Shown here: positions 17,731 to 26,826 of the stretch, one piece after another | How the letters are laid out: the number at the start of each line of letters is the position of its first letter | How positions within the stretch are numbered: the stretch's first letter is position 1 | Translations under genes and position numbers: made by a program | Notes under the pieces: model-generated | Databases searched by the model: none | What the model saw: only the letters and a program-made list of their open reading frames with translations | What the model was told of the DNA's origin: nothing | DNA from: Myceligenerans pegani | GTDB lineage: Bacteria; Actinomycetota; Actinomycetes; Actinomycetales; Cellulomonadaceae | Reading direction: 5' to 3' | Assembly (NCBI RefSeq): GCF_014892515.1 | Contig: NZ_JADBGR010000109.1 | Location: forward strand, 199,579-263,578 | Length of the DNA stretch: 64,000 nucleotides

Positions 17731-19044
17731 TCACTCGGCCGCGGGCATGGTGTCGGCCGCGAACGCGAACCACTGCTCGACGAACTCGTCCACGGTCACG
17801 TTCTCGTAGAGCAGTTCCTCGTGCAGGCGCTTCCACTCGGCCTCGATGGCGCCGAAGCCCTCGACGGGGAGCGGTGCGGATTCGGTGACCAGGTCGGCGA
17901 CGTCCTCCTCGTACTGGGTGACCTCCTCGTCGACGGATCCCGGCTCGAGCGCCATCGCGTCGCGCTGGGCGGCCGTGGCCGGCACGCCCTTCGAGGTGCC
18001 GAAGATCTCGCCGACGGCGGGCTCGTTGATGAGGAAGTCGATCAGCGTCGCGGCGGCCGCGGGCTGGTCCGTGTTCGCCGACGCCGAGAGCAGCATGGAC
18101 GGCTTCCAGAACTGCTGCGGCCCGTTGTCGCCGGACGGCATGGGGAGGATCTCGATGTTCTCCCCCGTCTCGGCCACGTAGCCGGCCATGAAGTTGTCCC
18201 AGGTCATCTCGGCGGCCTGCTCGCTGACCATGAAGCCGGTCAGCGGCTCGATCTGCTTGGTCCGCTCGATGGGGTAGACGGCGTCCGAGTCGCGCAGTTC
18301 GGCGGTGCTCTCCAGGAACGCCGCGGCGTCCTCCTCGGAGAAGTTGAGCTGCCCGTCCTCGGTGAACGGTTCGATCCCCTGCTGGATGAGCCGCTGCATG
18401 AAGAACCAGAGGGTACCCACGTAGTCGAAGCCGCCGAAGACCACCGGGTCCTCGCCCGCGCCCTTCTCGGTGGCCTCGACGATCCAGTCGTTGAGGTCGT
18501 CCCAGGTGTACCCCTCCGCGGGCGGCTCCATGCCGATCCGCTCCAGCACGTCCGCGTTGTAGAAGAGCGCGAGCGTGTTGGTGCTGGTGGGGATGCCGAG
18601 CTGGGCGCCCTCGACGGTGCCGGCGGCGAGCAGTTCCTCCTCGAGGCCGGAGACGTCGAGGTTCACGTCGAACGCCTCGCTGAGGTCGAGGAGCTGGCCG
18701 TTGTTGCCGTACTGGCGCAGGTAGGACAGGTCCATCTGCATGACGTCCGGCAGCGTGCCCGACGCCGCCTCGGTGTTCCGCGCCGTCCAGTAGTCGTCCC
18801 ACGCCACGAAGGTGGTGGTGACGTCGATGTTCGGGTATTCCTCCTCGAAGAGCTCCACGGCCTCCTCGTAGAGAGCAGCGCGGGTGTCGTCTCCCCACCA
18901 GGCGAGGTTGAGGGTGATCTCCTCCTCGGTGTCGAGGGCGTCACCCGCCCCCGCCTCCCCGCTGCCACCGGAACAAGCGGTCAGAGCGAGCGCCGCTGCC
19001 GCGGCGCCCGCGACCACGCCCGAAGCCTTGCGCGCAATTCTCAT
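17731..19044 (-). CDS. Sugar ABC importer binding lipoprotein (SBP 1)
   Basis: A 437-residue substrate-binding lipoprotein. The lipobox LTAC puts the lipidated Cys at residue 24. The mature part has the extracellular-solute-binding family 1 pattern: NLAWWGDDTRAALYEEAVELFEE, given in two parts as NLAWWGDDTR and YEEAVELFEE, then TSTNTLALFYNADVLERIG and AAATLIDFLINEPAVGEIFG. The ATG at 19044 follows GGAGG. Its 229-bp upstream region holds a rhamnose-type operator and two further palindromes. The gene heads the SBP-permease-permease-DUF624 operon. Confidence 0.92.
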   Translation of the reverse strand: MRIARKASGVVAGAAAAALALTACSGGSGEAGAGDALDTEEEITLNLAWWGDDTRAALYEEAVELFEEEYPNIDVTTTFVAWDDYWTARNTEAASGTLPDVMQMDLSYLRQYGNNGQLLDLSEAFDVNLDVSGLEEELLAAGTVEGAQLGIPTSTNTLALFYNADVLERIGMEPPAEGYTWDDLNDWIVEATEKGAGEDPVVFGGFDYVGTLWFFMQRLIQQGIEPFTEDGQLNFSEEDAAAFLESTAELRDSDAVYPIERTKQIEPLTGFMVSEQAAEMTWDNFMAGYVAETGENIEILPMPSGDNGPQQFWKPSMLLSASANTDQPAAAATLIDFLINEPAVGEIFGTSKGVPATAAQRDAMALEPGSVDEEVTQYEEDVADLVTESAPLPVEGFGAIEAEWKRLHEELLYENVTVDEFVEQWFAFAADTMPAAE

Positions 19045-19130
19045 CGGAGCCTCCTTGCTCTCCCGCCGTCTGCATCGACCGCGGTCCGTCTCGCACATGG
19101 GCGGGTCCGCCATGGTGCGGACCACACGAA

Positions 19131-19142
19131 TGAAACGATACA
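19131..19142. promoter_or_regulatory. Rhamnose-type LacI operator upstream of SBP 1
   Basis: TGAAACGATACA differs at one position from the rhaI operator core TGAAACGATTCA. It lies 87 bases upstream of the binding-protein start and suggests that the importer belongs to the rhamnose regulon. Confidence 0.55.
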
Positions 19143-19170
19143 ACACGCGCGGGAAGCGCTGTCCAGCCCT

Positions 19171-19203
19171 CGGAACGTTCCGAATAGGTCACGAATTCGT
19201 GAC
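19171..19203. promoter_or_regulatory. Two perfect palindromes upstream of SBP 1
   Basis: CGGAACGTTCCG (19171-19182, 12 bp) and GTCACGAATTCGTGAC (19188-19203, 16 bp) lie side by side between the two binding-protein genes. The second belongs to a GTCAC-N6-GTGAC pattern that is also seen three times upstream of the YetA-like gene at 26826. Confidence 0.5.
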
Positions 19204-19242
19204 GGATCGGAAGCCCGGGCCGCGCCCGGGCCTCCGGAGGGT

Positions 19243-19300
19243 CGTCAGCCGGCCATCGCGGCCTCGGCGAGCGTCAGCCGGCCATCGCGGCCTCGGCGAG
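19243..19300. repeat. 29-bp tandem duplication across the SBP 2 stop codon
   Basis: Two exact 29-bp copies span the last nine codons of SBP 2, its stop, and the bases after it. The first stop (19276-19274) is used, so the second copy is untranslated. It is probably a recent slippage event without effect on the protein. Confidence 0.8.
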
Positions 19301-20551
19301 CTCGAACCACTGGTCCACGCCCTCGTCGACGGTGACCGCACCGTGCCCGATCTCCTCGGCGATCCGCGCGAACTCCGCCTCCATCGTGCCGAAGCCGACG
19401 GCGGGCGGCGGGGCGGGAGACACGTAGTCCTGGACCGACTGCTCGTACTCCAGGATCTGGGCGTCCAGGCCCTCCGCCTCCCACCCCTCCAGGGCGGCCG
19501 ACGACGCCGGGACACCACGCGACATGCCGAAGATCTCCCCGACCTCCGGGTCGTTGACGATGAAGTCGATGAACGACGCCGCCTCCTCCGGGTGGTCCGT
19601 GTTCGACGCCATGGAGAGCATGAGCGAGGCCTTGAGGAACAGACCGCGCTCGTCGGGGTCGTCGGCCGGCGGCGGGACCATCACCATCTCGGCGCCCCCG
19701 GCGCCCTCGCTGAACCGCACCAGGAAGTTGTCCCAGCTCGTCTCGCTCGCGGTGACGCCGAGGCCGATCGCGTCCGCGCCCTCGATCTGGTCCAGCTGCT
19801 GCTGCGGGACGAACGCGCCCGATTCGTAGAGCGGCTCCGCCCGGCCCCACCACTCCGCGAGGTCGGCCTCGTCGAAGCCCAGGCCGCCCTCGCCGTCGAA
19901 CAGGGCCTTGCCCTGCTGGGCGAGCCAGATCTGGAACAGCCAGAAGACGGTCGTGTAGTTGGAGGCGCCGTAGACCGGTTCCGCCTCCTCGGCCCCGGCC
20001 TCGGCGATGTCGGTCAGCAGCGCGTCGTAGTCGTCCCAGCTCAGCGGGCCGTCCTCGGGGATGTCGAGGCCCAGCGCGTCCATCGTGTCGGCGTTGTAGA
20101 GCGTGCCGAGCGTGTTGGTACTGGTCGGGATCGCCGTCGTCTGCCCGTCCACCTGGACCGACGGCAGCAGCGACTCGGGGATCTCGGAGACGTCGATGGT
20201 CTCGCCCAGGTGCTCGTCGAGCGGAGCGACCTGCCCGTTCAGCGAGTACTCCGCGAGATAGGCGACGTCCATCTGGATCACGTCCGGCAGAGCCCCACCT
20301 GCCGCCTCGGTGTTCCGCGCCGTCCAGTAGTCGGAGAACGACGCGTAGCTCGTCCGCACGTCGACCCCCGGGTTCTGCTCCTCGAAGAGGGCGACCGCCT
20401 GCTCGTAGCGTTCCGCGCGCGTCTCGTCGCCCCACCAGGCGAAGTCGAGGACGACGTCCTCACCCTCACCGCCCTGCCCGCTCCCGCCGCAGCCCGCTGC
20501 CGCGAGCGCGACTACCGCCAGCACCGCGGCGGTGCCCGTCTGCCTTCTCAT
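19274..20551 (-). CDS. Orphan sugar-binding lipoprotein (SBP 2)
   Basis: A 425-residue lipoprotein (lipobox AAGC, Cys21) related to SBP 1 along its length. The shared pieces are FAWWGDETRAERYEQAV, YWTARNTEAAGGALPDVIQM, TSTNTLGTLYNADTMDALG and FGMSRGVPASSAALEGWEAE. It has no permeases of its own and lies upstream of SBP 1 in the same direction, so two binding proteins probably feed one permease pair with different ligands. The ATG at 20551 follows AAGGAGG. A degenerate operator-like sequence lies near 20656. Confidence 0.88.
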   Translation of the reverse strand: MRRQTGTAAVLAVVALAAAGCGGSGQGGEGEDVVLDFAWWGDETRAERYEQAVALFEEQNPGVDVRTSYASFSDYWTARNTEAAGGALPDVIQMDVAYLAEYSLNGQVAPLDEHLGETIDVSEIPESLLPSVQVDGQTTAIPTSTNTLGTLYNADTMDALGLDIPEDGPLSWDDYDALLTDIAEAGAEEAEPVYGASNYTTVFWLFQIWLAQQGKALFDGEGGLGFDEADLAEWWGRAEPLYESGAFVPQQQLDQIEGADAIGLGVTASETSWDNFLVRFSEGAGGAEMVMVPPPADDPDERGLFLKASLMLSMASNTDHPEEAASFIDFIVNDPEVGEIFGMSRGVPASSAALEGWEAEGLDAQILEYEQSVQDYVSPAPPPAVGFGTMEAEFARIAEEIGHGAVTVDEGVDQWFELAEAAMAG

Positions 20552-20804
20552 CCTGAGCCTCCTTGCTCGTCCCGCCCTGCCCGGGATGCGGTCGGCGCAC
20601 CCGGCATCTCGCGCACGATGGTGCACGACGAGCGGGTCGCTCCGGACGGAAACGGACAGAAACATTCAGTGGCCGGATCACCGGCGGGACTCCGCTCGCC
20701 TCGGGTCGGCCGGGAACCTCCCGGCCGAGGTCGGCCACGGCCTGCGGCCGGTGGGCGCGCAGCCACCGAGCACGACGGCGCGGCCTCCGGCGGGGCGCCT
20801 CGCC

Positions 20805-21887
20805 TCATGTGTGCGCCTCGCCTCGCGGGTGCGCCCCGCAGGAGGCGCGGATCGTGAGCCGGGGCAGGAGGTCCAGGTGGCGGGTGGGGCGCGACACGGG
20901 ATCCGGGTCGTTCACCCGATCCACGAGGAGCTGCAGGGCCTCGCGTCCGACCTCGAGCCGGGGCGGCGTCACGGCGGTGAGGGGGATCGCCGCGAGCTCG
21001 GCGTTCTCGTCGTCGTACGCCACGACGGCCAGGTCCTCCGGGATCCGCCACCCCCGGTCGAGGGCTGTCTCGACGAGGCGGGCCGCGTGATAGTCCGTGT
21101 GTGCCAGCACCGCGTCCGTCCCGGACTCCCGGCATTCGTCGAGGAACCGTGCGAGCACGTCCGTCAGCGACGCGGGGTCGTCCTCACCCTTGGGCAGCAC
21201 GGCGTCGGGGCCGGACCGCAGGCCCAGGCTCTGCGCGGCACGTGCGAATCCCTCACGGACCGACGGCGCGGTCGGCGTCCGGTCGTACACCGCAAGGCCG
21301 ATGCGCTCGTGGCCGAGACCCGCCAGGTGTTCCACTCCCAGCGCGGCCCCGTACACGTGATCGGTGCGGACCACGTCGAGCTCGCGGGCCCTGGCCACGC
21401 CGTCCAGGCTCCGCTCGACGAGCACCACCGGGATCGGGATCGAGGTCGCCCACGCCACCACGTCCGCGGCGTGGCGCCGGTGCGTGGTCGGAGCGATGGC
21501 CAGGCCCGCCGCCCCGAGGGCGACGAGGCGCTCCACCTGGGCCTGCTCCACCTCGGGGTGGTAGTGCGAGACGCCGAGCACGAGCCGCACCCGCAACTCG
21601 GGCGCGAGCGCCTCCATCCCCCGGATCAGCGGCGGGAAGTGGTGCGTGGTGCTCGGCACCATCACGCCCACGATCGCCCGGGCCGCCTCGGGACCACGGG
21701 CCGAGCGGCGTGCCACCGCACCTCCGTGCACCCGCGCCAGCTTTCCCGCCCGGTCGAGCTCGATGATGTCGCGCCGGATCGTCACCTCGGAGACGCCCAG
21801 TCGCGCCGCGGCCTCCGCGGAGCGCACGCTCCCGCGCAGTTCGACCTCCCGCAGCAGGAACTCCTGGCGCGCCCGGGGCAGATGCAT
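20805..21887 (-). CDS. Hybrid regulator: DeoR-type HTH fused to a LacI-type sugar-binding domain
   Basis: A 360-residue regulator. Residues 1-60 form a DeoR-type winged helix (RQEFLLREVELRGSVRSAEA, then LGVSEVTIRRDIIELDRAGK and RVHGGA). The rest is a LacI/GalR-type binding fold (IVGVMVPSTTHHFPPLIRGM to LAVVAYDDENAELAAIPLT). Classical DeoR proteins carry a sugar-phosphate-binding domain instead, so this architecture senses a free sugar or oligosaccharide. The ATG at 21887 follows GGAGGA. The operator at 21942 lies 55 bases upstream, in the divergent region shared with the DUF2264 gene. Confidence 0.85.
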   Translation of the reverse strand: MHLPRARQEFLLREVELRGSVRSAEAAARLGVSEVTIRRDIIELDRAGKLARVHGGAVARRSARGPEAARAIVGVMVPSTTHHFPPLIRGMEALAPELRVRLVLGVSHYHPEVEQAQVERLVALGAAGLAIAPTTHRRHAADVVAWATSIPIPVVLVERSLDGVARARELDVVRTDHVYGAALGVEHLAGLGHERIGLAVYDRTPTAPSVREGFARAAQSLGLRSGPDAVLPKGEDDPASLTDVLARFLDECRESGTDAVLAHTDYHAARLVETALDRGWRIPEDLAVVAYDDENAELAAIPLTAVTPPRLEVGREALQLLVDRVNDPDPVSRPTRHLDLLPRLTIRASCGAHPRGEAHT

Positions 21888-21941
21888 CGTCGTCCTCCGT
21901 CTCCGTCGACGTCCCGAACTGTAGCGAGGTGTGCACGGTTT

Positions 21942-21955
21942 TGTCCGAACGGACA
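21942..21955. promoter_or_regulatory. Palindromic operator between the hybrid regulator and the DUF2264 gene
   Basis: TGTCCGAACGGACA: two 6-bp arms around AA. It recurs as CGTCCGAACGGACA at 26906 upstream of the YetA-like gene. It is the likely binding site of the hybrid regulator, linking these three genes into one regulon. Confidence 0.65.
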
Positions 21956-21988
21956 GGACGTGACGGCGTCGCGGGGCAGACTCCCGGG

Positions 21989-24049
21989 GTGACGACGCAG
22001 ACCCGGCGCACGCAAGCGCCCTCCTCACCCCTCGGCCCCGCCCGGCGCTGGACACGCGACCGGTGGCTGGACCTGGCCGACGACCTGCTGGCCGCAACGG
22101 AGTCGTTCTCCTCGCCCGGGCGCGCACTGGTGTCGCTCCCGGGCCCGGTCAGCGCGTCCGGCCGGTGGTCCGACGGGCTGGAGGGATACGCACGCACCTT
22201 CCTGCTCGCGGCGTTCCGGGTGCGGGGCGAGGACGGCGCGGACCCCCACGGCCTGCTCGAGCGGTTCGCCACCGGTCTGGCGCACGGCACGGACCCGCGC
22301 GGGGCGGAGCGGTGGCCCACGATCGCGGAGCGGCGGCAGGCGGTCGTCGAAGCGGCGTCGGTCGCCGCCGGGCTGTCCGAGACCCGGCCGTGGCTGTGGG
22401 ACCGTCTCGACGCGGGCACCCGGGAGCGCACCGTGGACTGGCTCGCGGGCGTCGTCGGCACCGACGGCTACGGCAACAACTGGCTGTGGTTCCAGAACGT
22501 GATCGAGGAGTTCCTCCGGTCCGTCGGCGGGCCGTGGGACCAGGCCGACCTGGACCGCAACCACGAACTCGCGGAACGCCTGTACGTCGGGGACGGCTGG
22601 TACTCCGACGGCACGGGCCGCGACGGTTCCCTGCGTTCGTTCGACTGGTACGCCGGCTGGGCCTGGCACTTCTATCCCGTGCTGCACGCACGGATCGCCG
22701 GCCGGCCGCTGGAGCGCCGGCACGCGGAGCGCCTGCGCGCCTACCTGGGCCAGGCACAGCACCTCGTCGGGCCCGACGGCGCCCCGCTCCTCCAGGGACG
22801 CTCGGCCACCTACCGTTTCGCGACACTGGCACCGTTCTGGGCGGGCGCCCTCGCGGATGCCACACCGCTGCGCCCCGGGCAGACCCGCGCCCTGACGGCG
22901 GCGGTCCTGGATCACTTCACGTCCGCGGGCGCGGTGGACGACGACGGGCTGCTTCCCGTCGGCTGGCACGGGCGCTACGACCGCATCCGCCAGCTCTACT
23001 CCGGCGCCGCGTCGCCCTACTGGGCGAGCAAGGCGTTTCTCGGCCTGCTTCTCCCCGCCGAGGATCCGGTCTGGAGCTCCCCGGCGGAACTCCCCGGCCC
23101 CTGGACGCGCGACGACGTCGTGCTGCTGCGTGCCCCGGGGTGGCTGGTCTCCGCCACGACCGGCGACGGCCTGGTGCGTGTGCTGAACCATGGGTCGGAC
23201 CGGCTTCGTGAGGGCTCGACCGGGCCTCGTGCCGACGACCCGTTCTACCGCCGCCTGGGCTACTCCACGGCGACGTCCCCGCAGCTCGCGGCGGAGGCCG
23301 TCGCGTGGCCCGCCGAGAGCCACGTCGCGCTGCTGGACGCCGCCGGCCGCCCGTCGCACCGCGATGCGGTCGTTCCGGTGCACCTGACCGATCACGTGGC
23401 CGTCTCCCGGTCACGGGTGCACTGGCTCGACCTGCCCGGCGGGGACGACCTCGGCGGGACGAGCAACGCGGGCGACGCGGCCGGCTTTGCCGGACTGCGC
23501 CACGGCCCGTGGCTCGTCACGGCGAGCGTGGTACGCGGACGCCACGAGGTCCGGCTCGCGTGGTGGGAGGAGGCCGGCCCGGCGGCGTCGGGCCCGGCCG
23601 ACGGACCGGACCACGACGCCGCCTGGCCGCGGGACCCGGGGCCCTGGACGGTACGGCTGGGCGGATGGCCGCTGGCCGACGACGACGCGGCGGCCCTCGC
23701 GTCCGAGACCGCCGCGGGCAGGGCCCGGGTGACCCGCGCCGACGGGTTGTCGTCCCTGGTCGTGGCTCTGCGGGGACTGGACCGAGCGGGAACTGTCGAG
23801 CGCACCGGCGCCGACCCGCTCGGCCGGGCGTCCGTCACGCCCTGGCTGGCGGACGGCACGCCGTCGGACCCCGGTGAGGTGGCGGCGGCTCTGGTGGTGC
23901 TGACCGGCGAGCCCTTGCCGGAGGATCCGGCGTCCGTCGCGCGCGTCGTCGTGCACGACGGCTCCGTCCGGGTGCTGTGGGCGGACGGAGCCGTCGACGT
24001 GGTCCCCGTCGCTCACGCGACGGACGGGCACCACCCGCCCGCCGCCTGA
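21989..24049 (+). CDS. DUF2264-domain protein, probable glycan-active enzyme
   Basis: A 686-residue protein without a signal peptide. The DUF2264 (alpha/alpha-barrel) region covers roughly the first 380 residues, with GYARTFLLAAFRVRG, DGYGNNWLWFQNVIEEFL, DGSLRSFDWYAGWAWHFYP and YSGAASPYWASKAFLGL; a beta-rich C-terminal part follows. DUF2264 proteins occur in glycan-use loci, and I recall the family being placed among glycoside hydrolases (GH154, uronic-acid related), which I cannot confirm. The GTG at 21989 is chosen because an upstream GTG (21929) would put the operator inside the gene. It probably acts on unsaturated or charged pectin oligosaccharides. Confidence 0.75.
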   Translation: MTTQTRRTQAPSSPLGPARRWTRDRWLDLADDLLAATESFSSPGRALVSLPGPVSASGRWSDGLEGYARTFLLAAFRVRGEDGADPHGLLERFATGLAHGTDPRGAERWPTIAERRQAVVEAASVAAGLSETRPWLWDRLDAGTRERTVDWLAGVVGTDGYGNNWLWFQNVIEEFLRSVGGPWDQADLDRNHELAERLYVGDGWYSDGTGRDGSLRSFDWYAGWAWHFYPVLHARIAGRPLERRHAERLRAYLGQAQHLVGPDGAPLLQGRSATYRFATLAPFWAGALADATPLRPGQTRALTAAVLDHFTSAGAVDDDGLLPVGWHGRYDRIRQLYSGAASPYWASKAFLGLLLPAEDPVWSSPAELPGPWTRDDVVLLRAPGWLVSATTGDGLVRVLNHGSDRLREGSTGPRADDPFYRRLGYSTATSPQLAAEAVAWPAESHVALLDAAGRPSHRDAVVPVHLTDHVAVSRSRVHWLDLPGGDDLGGTSNAGDAAGFAGLRHGPWLVTASVVRGRHEVRLAWWEEAGPAASGPADGPDHDAAWPRDPGPWTVRLGGWPLADDDAAALASETAAGRARVTRADGLSSLVVALRGLDRAGTVERTGADPLGRASVTPWLADGTPSDPGEVAAALVVLTGEPLPEDPASVARVVVHDGSVRVLWADGAVDVVPVAHATDGHHPPAA

Positions 24050-24105
24050 CCTGCTGTGAGCGGACGGCGGCGGGGCTCGTCAGCCGGGTCCCGCCGTCGC
24101 TCTGA

Positions 24106-26826
24106 TCACAGGTGCTCCCCGACCAGCGCGAGGCACTGGACGGCCGCGAGGCCGTACTGCGAGCTCGCGTTCGACGAGAAGTCCGCCTCGTCGATCGCCC
24201 GGAGCACGAACGGTGGCTCGACACGCCGCGACGCCCACTCGTGGTCGTCCGGGTATCCCGCGTGGCCGGTGCGCAGCTCCTGCCAGGCGCGGGCACCCAG
24301 GGCGTCGTCGTCCAGCTTGTGCGCCGCGTACGCGGTGGCCCGGGAGTACGCCTGGCGCAGGTTCTGGTTGCCCCAGGAGAAGCCAGTCTCGGCGATCTGG
24401 TCCTCGCGAGGCGAGTTGTAGAGCCGGCAGAACTGGACCCACTTGGCCTCGACCTCGGGTTCGTCCACGAGCTCCAGGAACTCGGTCATCACCTCGATGA
24501 GCCCGAACACCGAGCTGAGGCTGCCGACGCTGACGGTCGGCTCCGTCTCGGGGTTGAACCTCGCCGTCCGGAGGTTGTACGTCCCGCCTGCCTGCGCCCA
24601 GCCGTTGGGCAGTGCCGCGATCGATCTCGCGCTGGCGAGCAGCCGCTCACGCGCTCGCGGGTCGCCGCCCCGTTCCCACTCGGTGAGCCAGGCCCCGGCG
24701 ACGGCGCTCCAGTCCGTGGTCTTGCTCATCGGCAGCGCCGCGGGATCGGGATCGTACGGACCGGTGGACCCGTCGATCTTGCGGGTGGCGTTGAGCACCA
24801 GGTACGTCCGGTCGGAGTCGATCAGCTCGTGCAGGATGTCGCCGGTCCGCTCGTCGCCGGTGAGGAAGTAGTAGAAGCGCCGGTAGTTCGCGTTGCTGAT
24901 CCGGACCTGCTTGGCGCTGTCCGCCCAGTGCAGCACGCCGTGCCGGGTGCCCAGGCCCTTCCACTGCCCGAGATGGTACTGATCCACCTCGCTGGTGTGC
25001 CGGGTCATCGCCTCCGCGAACCGGAAGGCGGTGGCGTCGCCGGTGCGCAGGTAGTGGTACCAGAGCCACAGATCCGGCGACAACTCGGAGTTGTCCCAGG
25101 CGTAACCCCCGACGTCGTACCGCCACTGGTGCCGGTCACGGTCGTAGGAGTGCATGACGTCGCCGTAGTCCCAGAACCCGTACCAGGACCGCTGTTCCAC
25201 CTGCTCCCGGTGGTATCGGTGGATGGCCTCGAGGCGGTCCTCGATCTGTGCCTTCGCCGGGGTGGACCGGTCCACGGGAGCCCAGGAACCGAAGACGCCC
25301 GCCTCGTGGTTGTGCTCCGGGCTGCTCGCGAGCAGCGGCGGGGCCGCGGTCGCGGCGGCCAGCTCGGCGAAACGCGCCGCGTCCGGCGTGGCCGCGAGCG
25401 CCCAGAACATCAGCTCGGTGGTCCGGCCCACGCCGTAGGGCGTGCCGAAGCCGGGCTCGTAGTCCTCGTAGGTGATCTCGAGGGCGTCGAGCTGCTCGGG
25501 GTAGGTGTCCTGGCCCATGCCGTCGTGGTAGAAGCGCAGGTCCATCGCCTCGGCGCGGGGGGACCACATCCAGACGGTGGTCTCGGCGTCGTCGCCGGCG
25601 GCACCGGTGATCTCCAGCTCGGTGGGGTGGAGCTGCCAGAAGTTCCGCATGCCGAAGGCCAGGCCGCCCGACGGCGTGCCGACGTACCCGAGGCCCGCGG
25701 CGCGCTGCCCGCCGTCGGACCGGATCCACGTGTGTCCCTGCCCGGTGCGCTTGCGGATCTCGTACCCGTTCGCGGTGAGCTGGCTGAGGCTGTAGTCGCC
25801 CCATGCCGGGATCCAGTGCAGGCGGGAGGTGACGCGCTGGTCCCACGTGCTGGGGTCGGGCAGTGCGCGGCCCGCGATCTGCGCCTGCCGGACGGCGTGG
25901 CCCGGGTCGCGGCGCAGGCCGGTGATGCCCCGCACCGCCTCGGACAGGACGCCGCCGCCGCTGTCCCCGAGCCGGATGTGCCGGTCGTACAGCTCGCCGC
26001 GCATGGGGACGGTGAAGCGCACGCCGAGGCCGGTGAGGAAGTCCCGGTCCTCGTCGCCGTCCCAGAAGAAGGTGTGGACGAGCCGGATCCCGTCGGACCC
26101 GGCGAACAGGGAGAAGCGCAGGACGAACGGCAGCCACTCCCGGTTCCCGTGCCGGTGCTTGCCGGTGACCTTGATGACGGCGCGCACCGGGCCGTCCTGC
26201 TCCACCTCGACGCGGTCGACGGATCCGGTGAAGGACTCGTGCCGCGCGGGCGAGGTACCGTCCGTGTCCGGCCGGTCCTGGCGGGAGGCGACGAGCCGGC
26301 CCGAGTGGGCGATGATCTGGTGGCCGCGCCGCACCGACCGGACGACCTTGTTCCCGTGGCCGCCGAACGCCACCTGAATGACTCCGGTGTCCACGGTCAC
26401 GAGGCCGGGACGCTCCCTGACCGTGATCCGGTGCGTGCCCGTGGCGGGGCTTCCGGGGGCGAGCCGGAAGGCGTCGGCCTGCGGGACGTCCCCGCCGACC
26501 GCGTGGGCGGTCCACTTCACGGTGCCGTCCGGCCACCAGGCGGTGGGCCACGTCTGCACGGGGACGGCGGTGCCCGAGTCCGTGGTGAGGGCGAATCGCT
26601 GGTCCCCCGGGAGGGCCCCGCGAGGCCAGGGGACGCCCCAGGTGACGCCGGCGGCGAGCGCGGCGGGTGCGGCGCGGTCGAGCCACCGGACCTCGATCGG
26701 GTCGTGGCCGGTGAGGGGCACGGATGGTCCCGCGGGCGCCGCGGTGGCGATCTCCGGGCCGACCACTGCGGCCGCTCCGGCGGCGAGGGCCGAGCCAAGG
26801 ACCGTACGACGACTGACGTTGGCCAT
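24106..26826 (-). CDS. Secreted YetA/PcRGLX-like exo-rhamnogalacturonan lyase (PL26-like)
   Basis: A 906-residue exported protein with a Tat signal (SRRTVLGSALAAGAAAVV). The rest matches the YetA/PcRGLX family: an N-terminal beta-domain (VRWLDRAAPAALAAGVTWGV, PWPRGAL), a middle beta-sandwich (RLHWIPAWGDYSLSQLTANG) and a C-terminal alpha/alpha barrel (WDYGDVMHSYDRDRHQWRYD, GGYAWDNSELSPDLWLWYHY). The fungal PL26 member is an exo-acting rhamnogalacturonan lyase. The ATG at 26826 follows AAGGAG. The upstream region holds three GTCAC-spacer-GTGAC elements and the hybrid-regulator operator. Family assignment is good; exact chemistry is inferred. Confidence 0.8.
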   Translation of the reverse strand: MANVSRRTVLGSALAAGAAAVVGPEIATAAPAGPSVPLTGHDPIEVRWLDRAAPAALAAGVTWGVPWPRGALPGDQRFALTTDSGTAVPVQTWPTAWWPDGTVKWTAHAVGGDVPQADAFRLAPGSPATGTHRITVRERPGLVTVDTGVIQVAFGGHGNKVVRSVRRGHQIIAHSGRLVASRQDRPDTDGTSPARHESFTGSVDRVEVEQDGPVRAVIKVTGKHRHGNREWLPFVLRFSLFAGSDGIRLVHTFFWDGDEDRDFLTGLGVRFTVPMRGELYDRHIRLGDSGGGVLSEAVRGITGLRRDPGHAVRQAQIAGRALPDPSTWDQRVTSRLHWIPAWGDYSLSQLTANGYEIRKRTGQGHTWIRSDGGQRAAGLGYVGTPSGGLAFGMRNFWQLHPTELEITGAAGDDAETTVWMWSPRAEAMDLRFYHDGMGQDTYPEQLDALEITYEDYEPGFGTPYGVGRTTELMFWALAATPDAARFAELAAATAAPPLLASSPEHNHEAGVFGSWAPVDRSTPAKAQIEDRLEAIHRYHREQVEQRSWYGFWDYGDVMHSYDRDRHQWRYDVGGYAWDNSELSPDLWLWYHYLRTGDATAFRFAEAMTRHTSEVDQYHLGQWKGLGTRHGVLHWADSAKQVRISNANYRRFYYFLTGDERTGDILHELIDSDRTYLVLNATRKIDGSTGPYDPDPAALPMSKTTDWSAVAGAWLTEWERGGDPRARERLLASARSIAALPNGWAQAGGTYNLRTARFNPETEPTVSVGSLSSVFGLIEVMTEFLELVDEPEVEAKWVQFCRLYNSPREDQIAETGFSWGNQNLRQAYSRATAYAAHKLDDDALGARAWQELRTGHAGYPDDHEWASRRVEPPFVLRAIDEADFSSNASSQYGLAAVQCLALVGEHL

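Noticed and set aside
19243..19300. 29-bp direct repeat considered as an insertion-element target duplication
   Set aside because: The copies are immediately adjacent with nothing between them, so simple slippage is enough.
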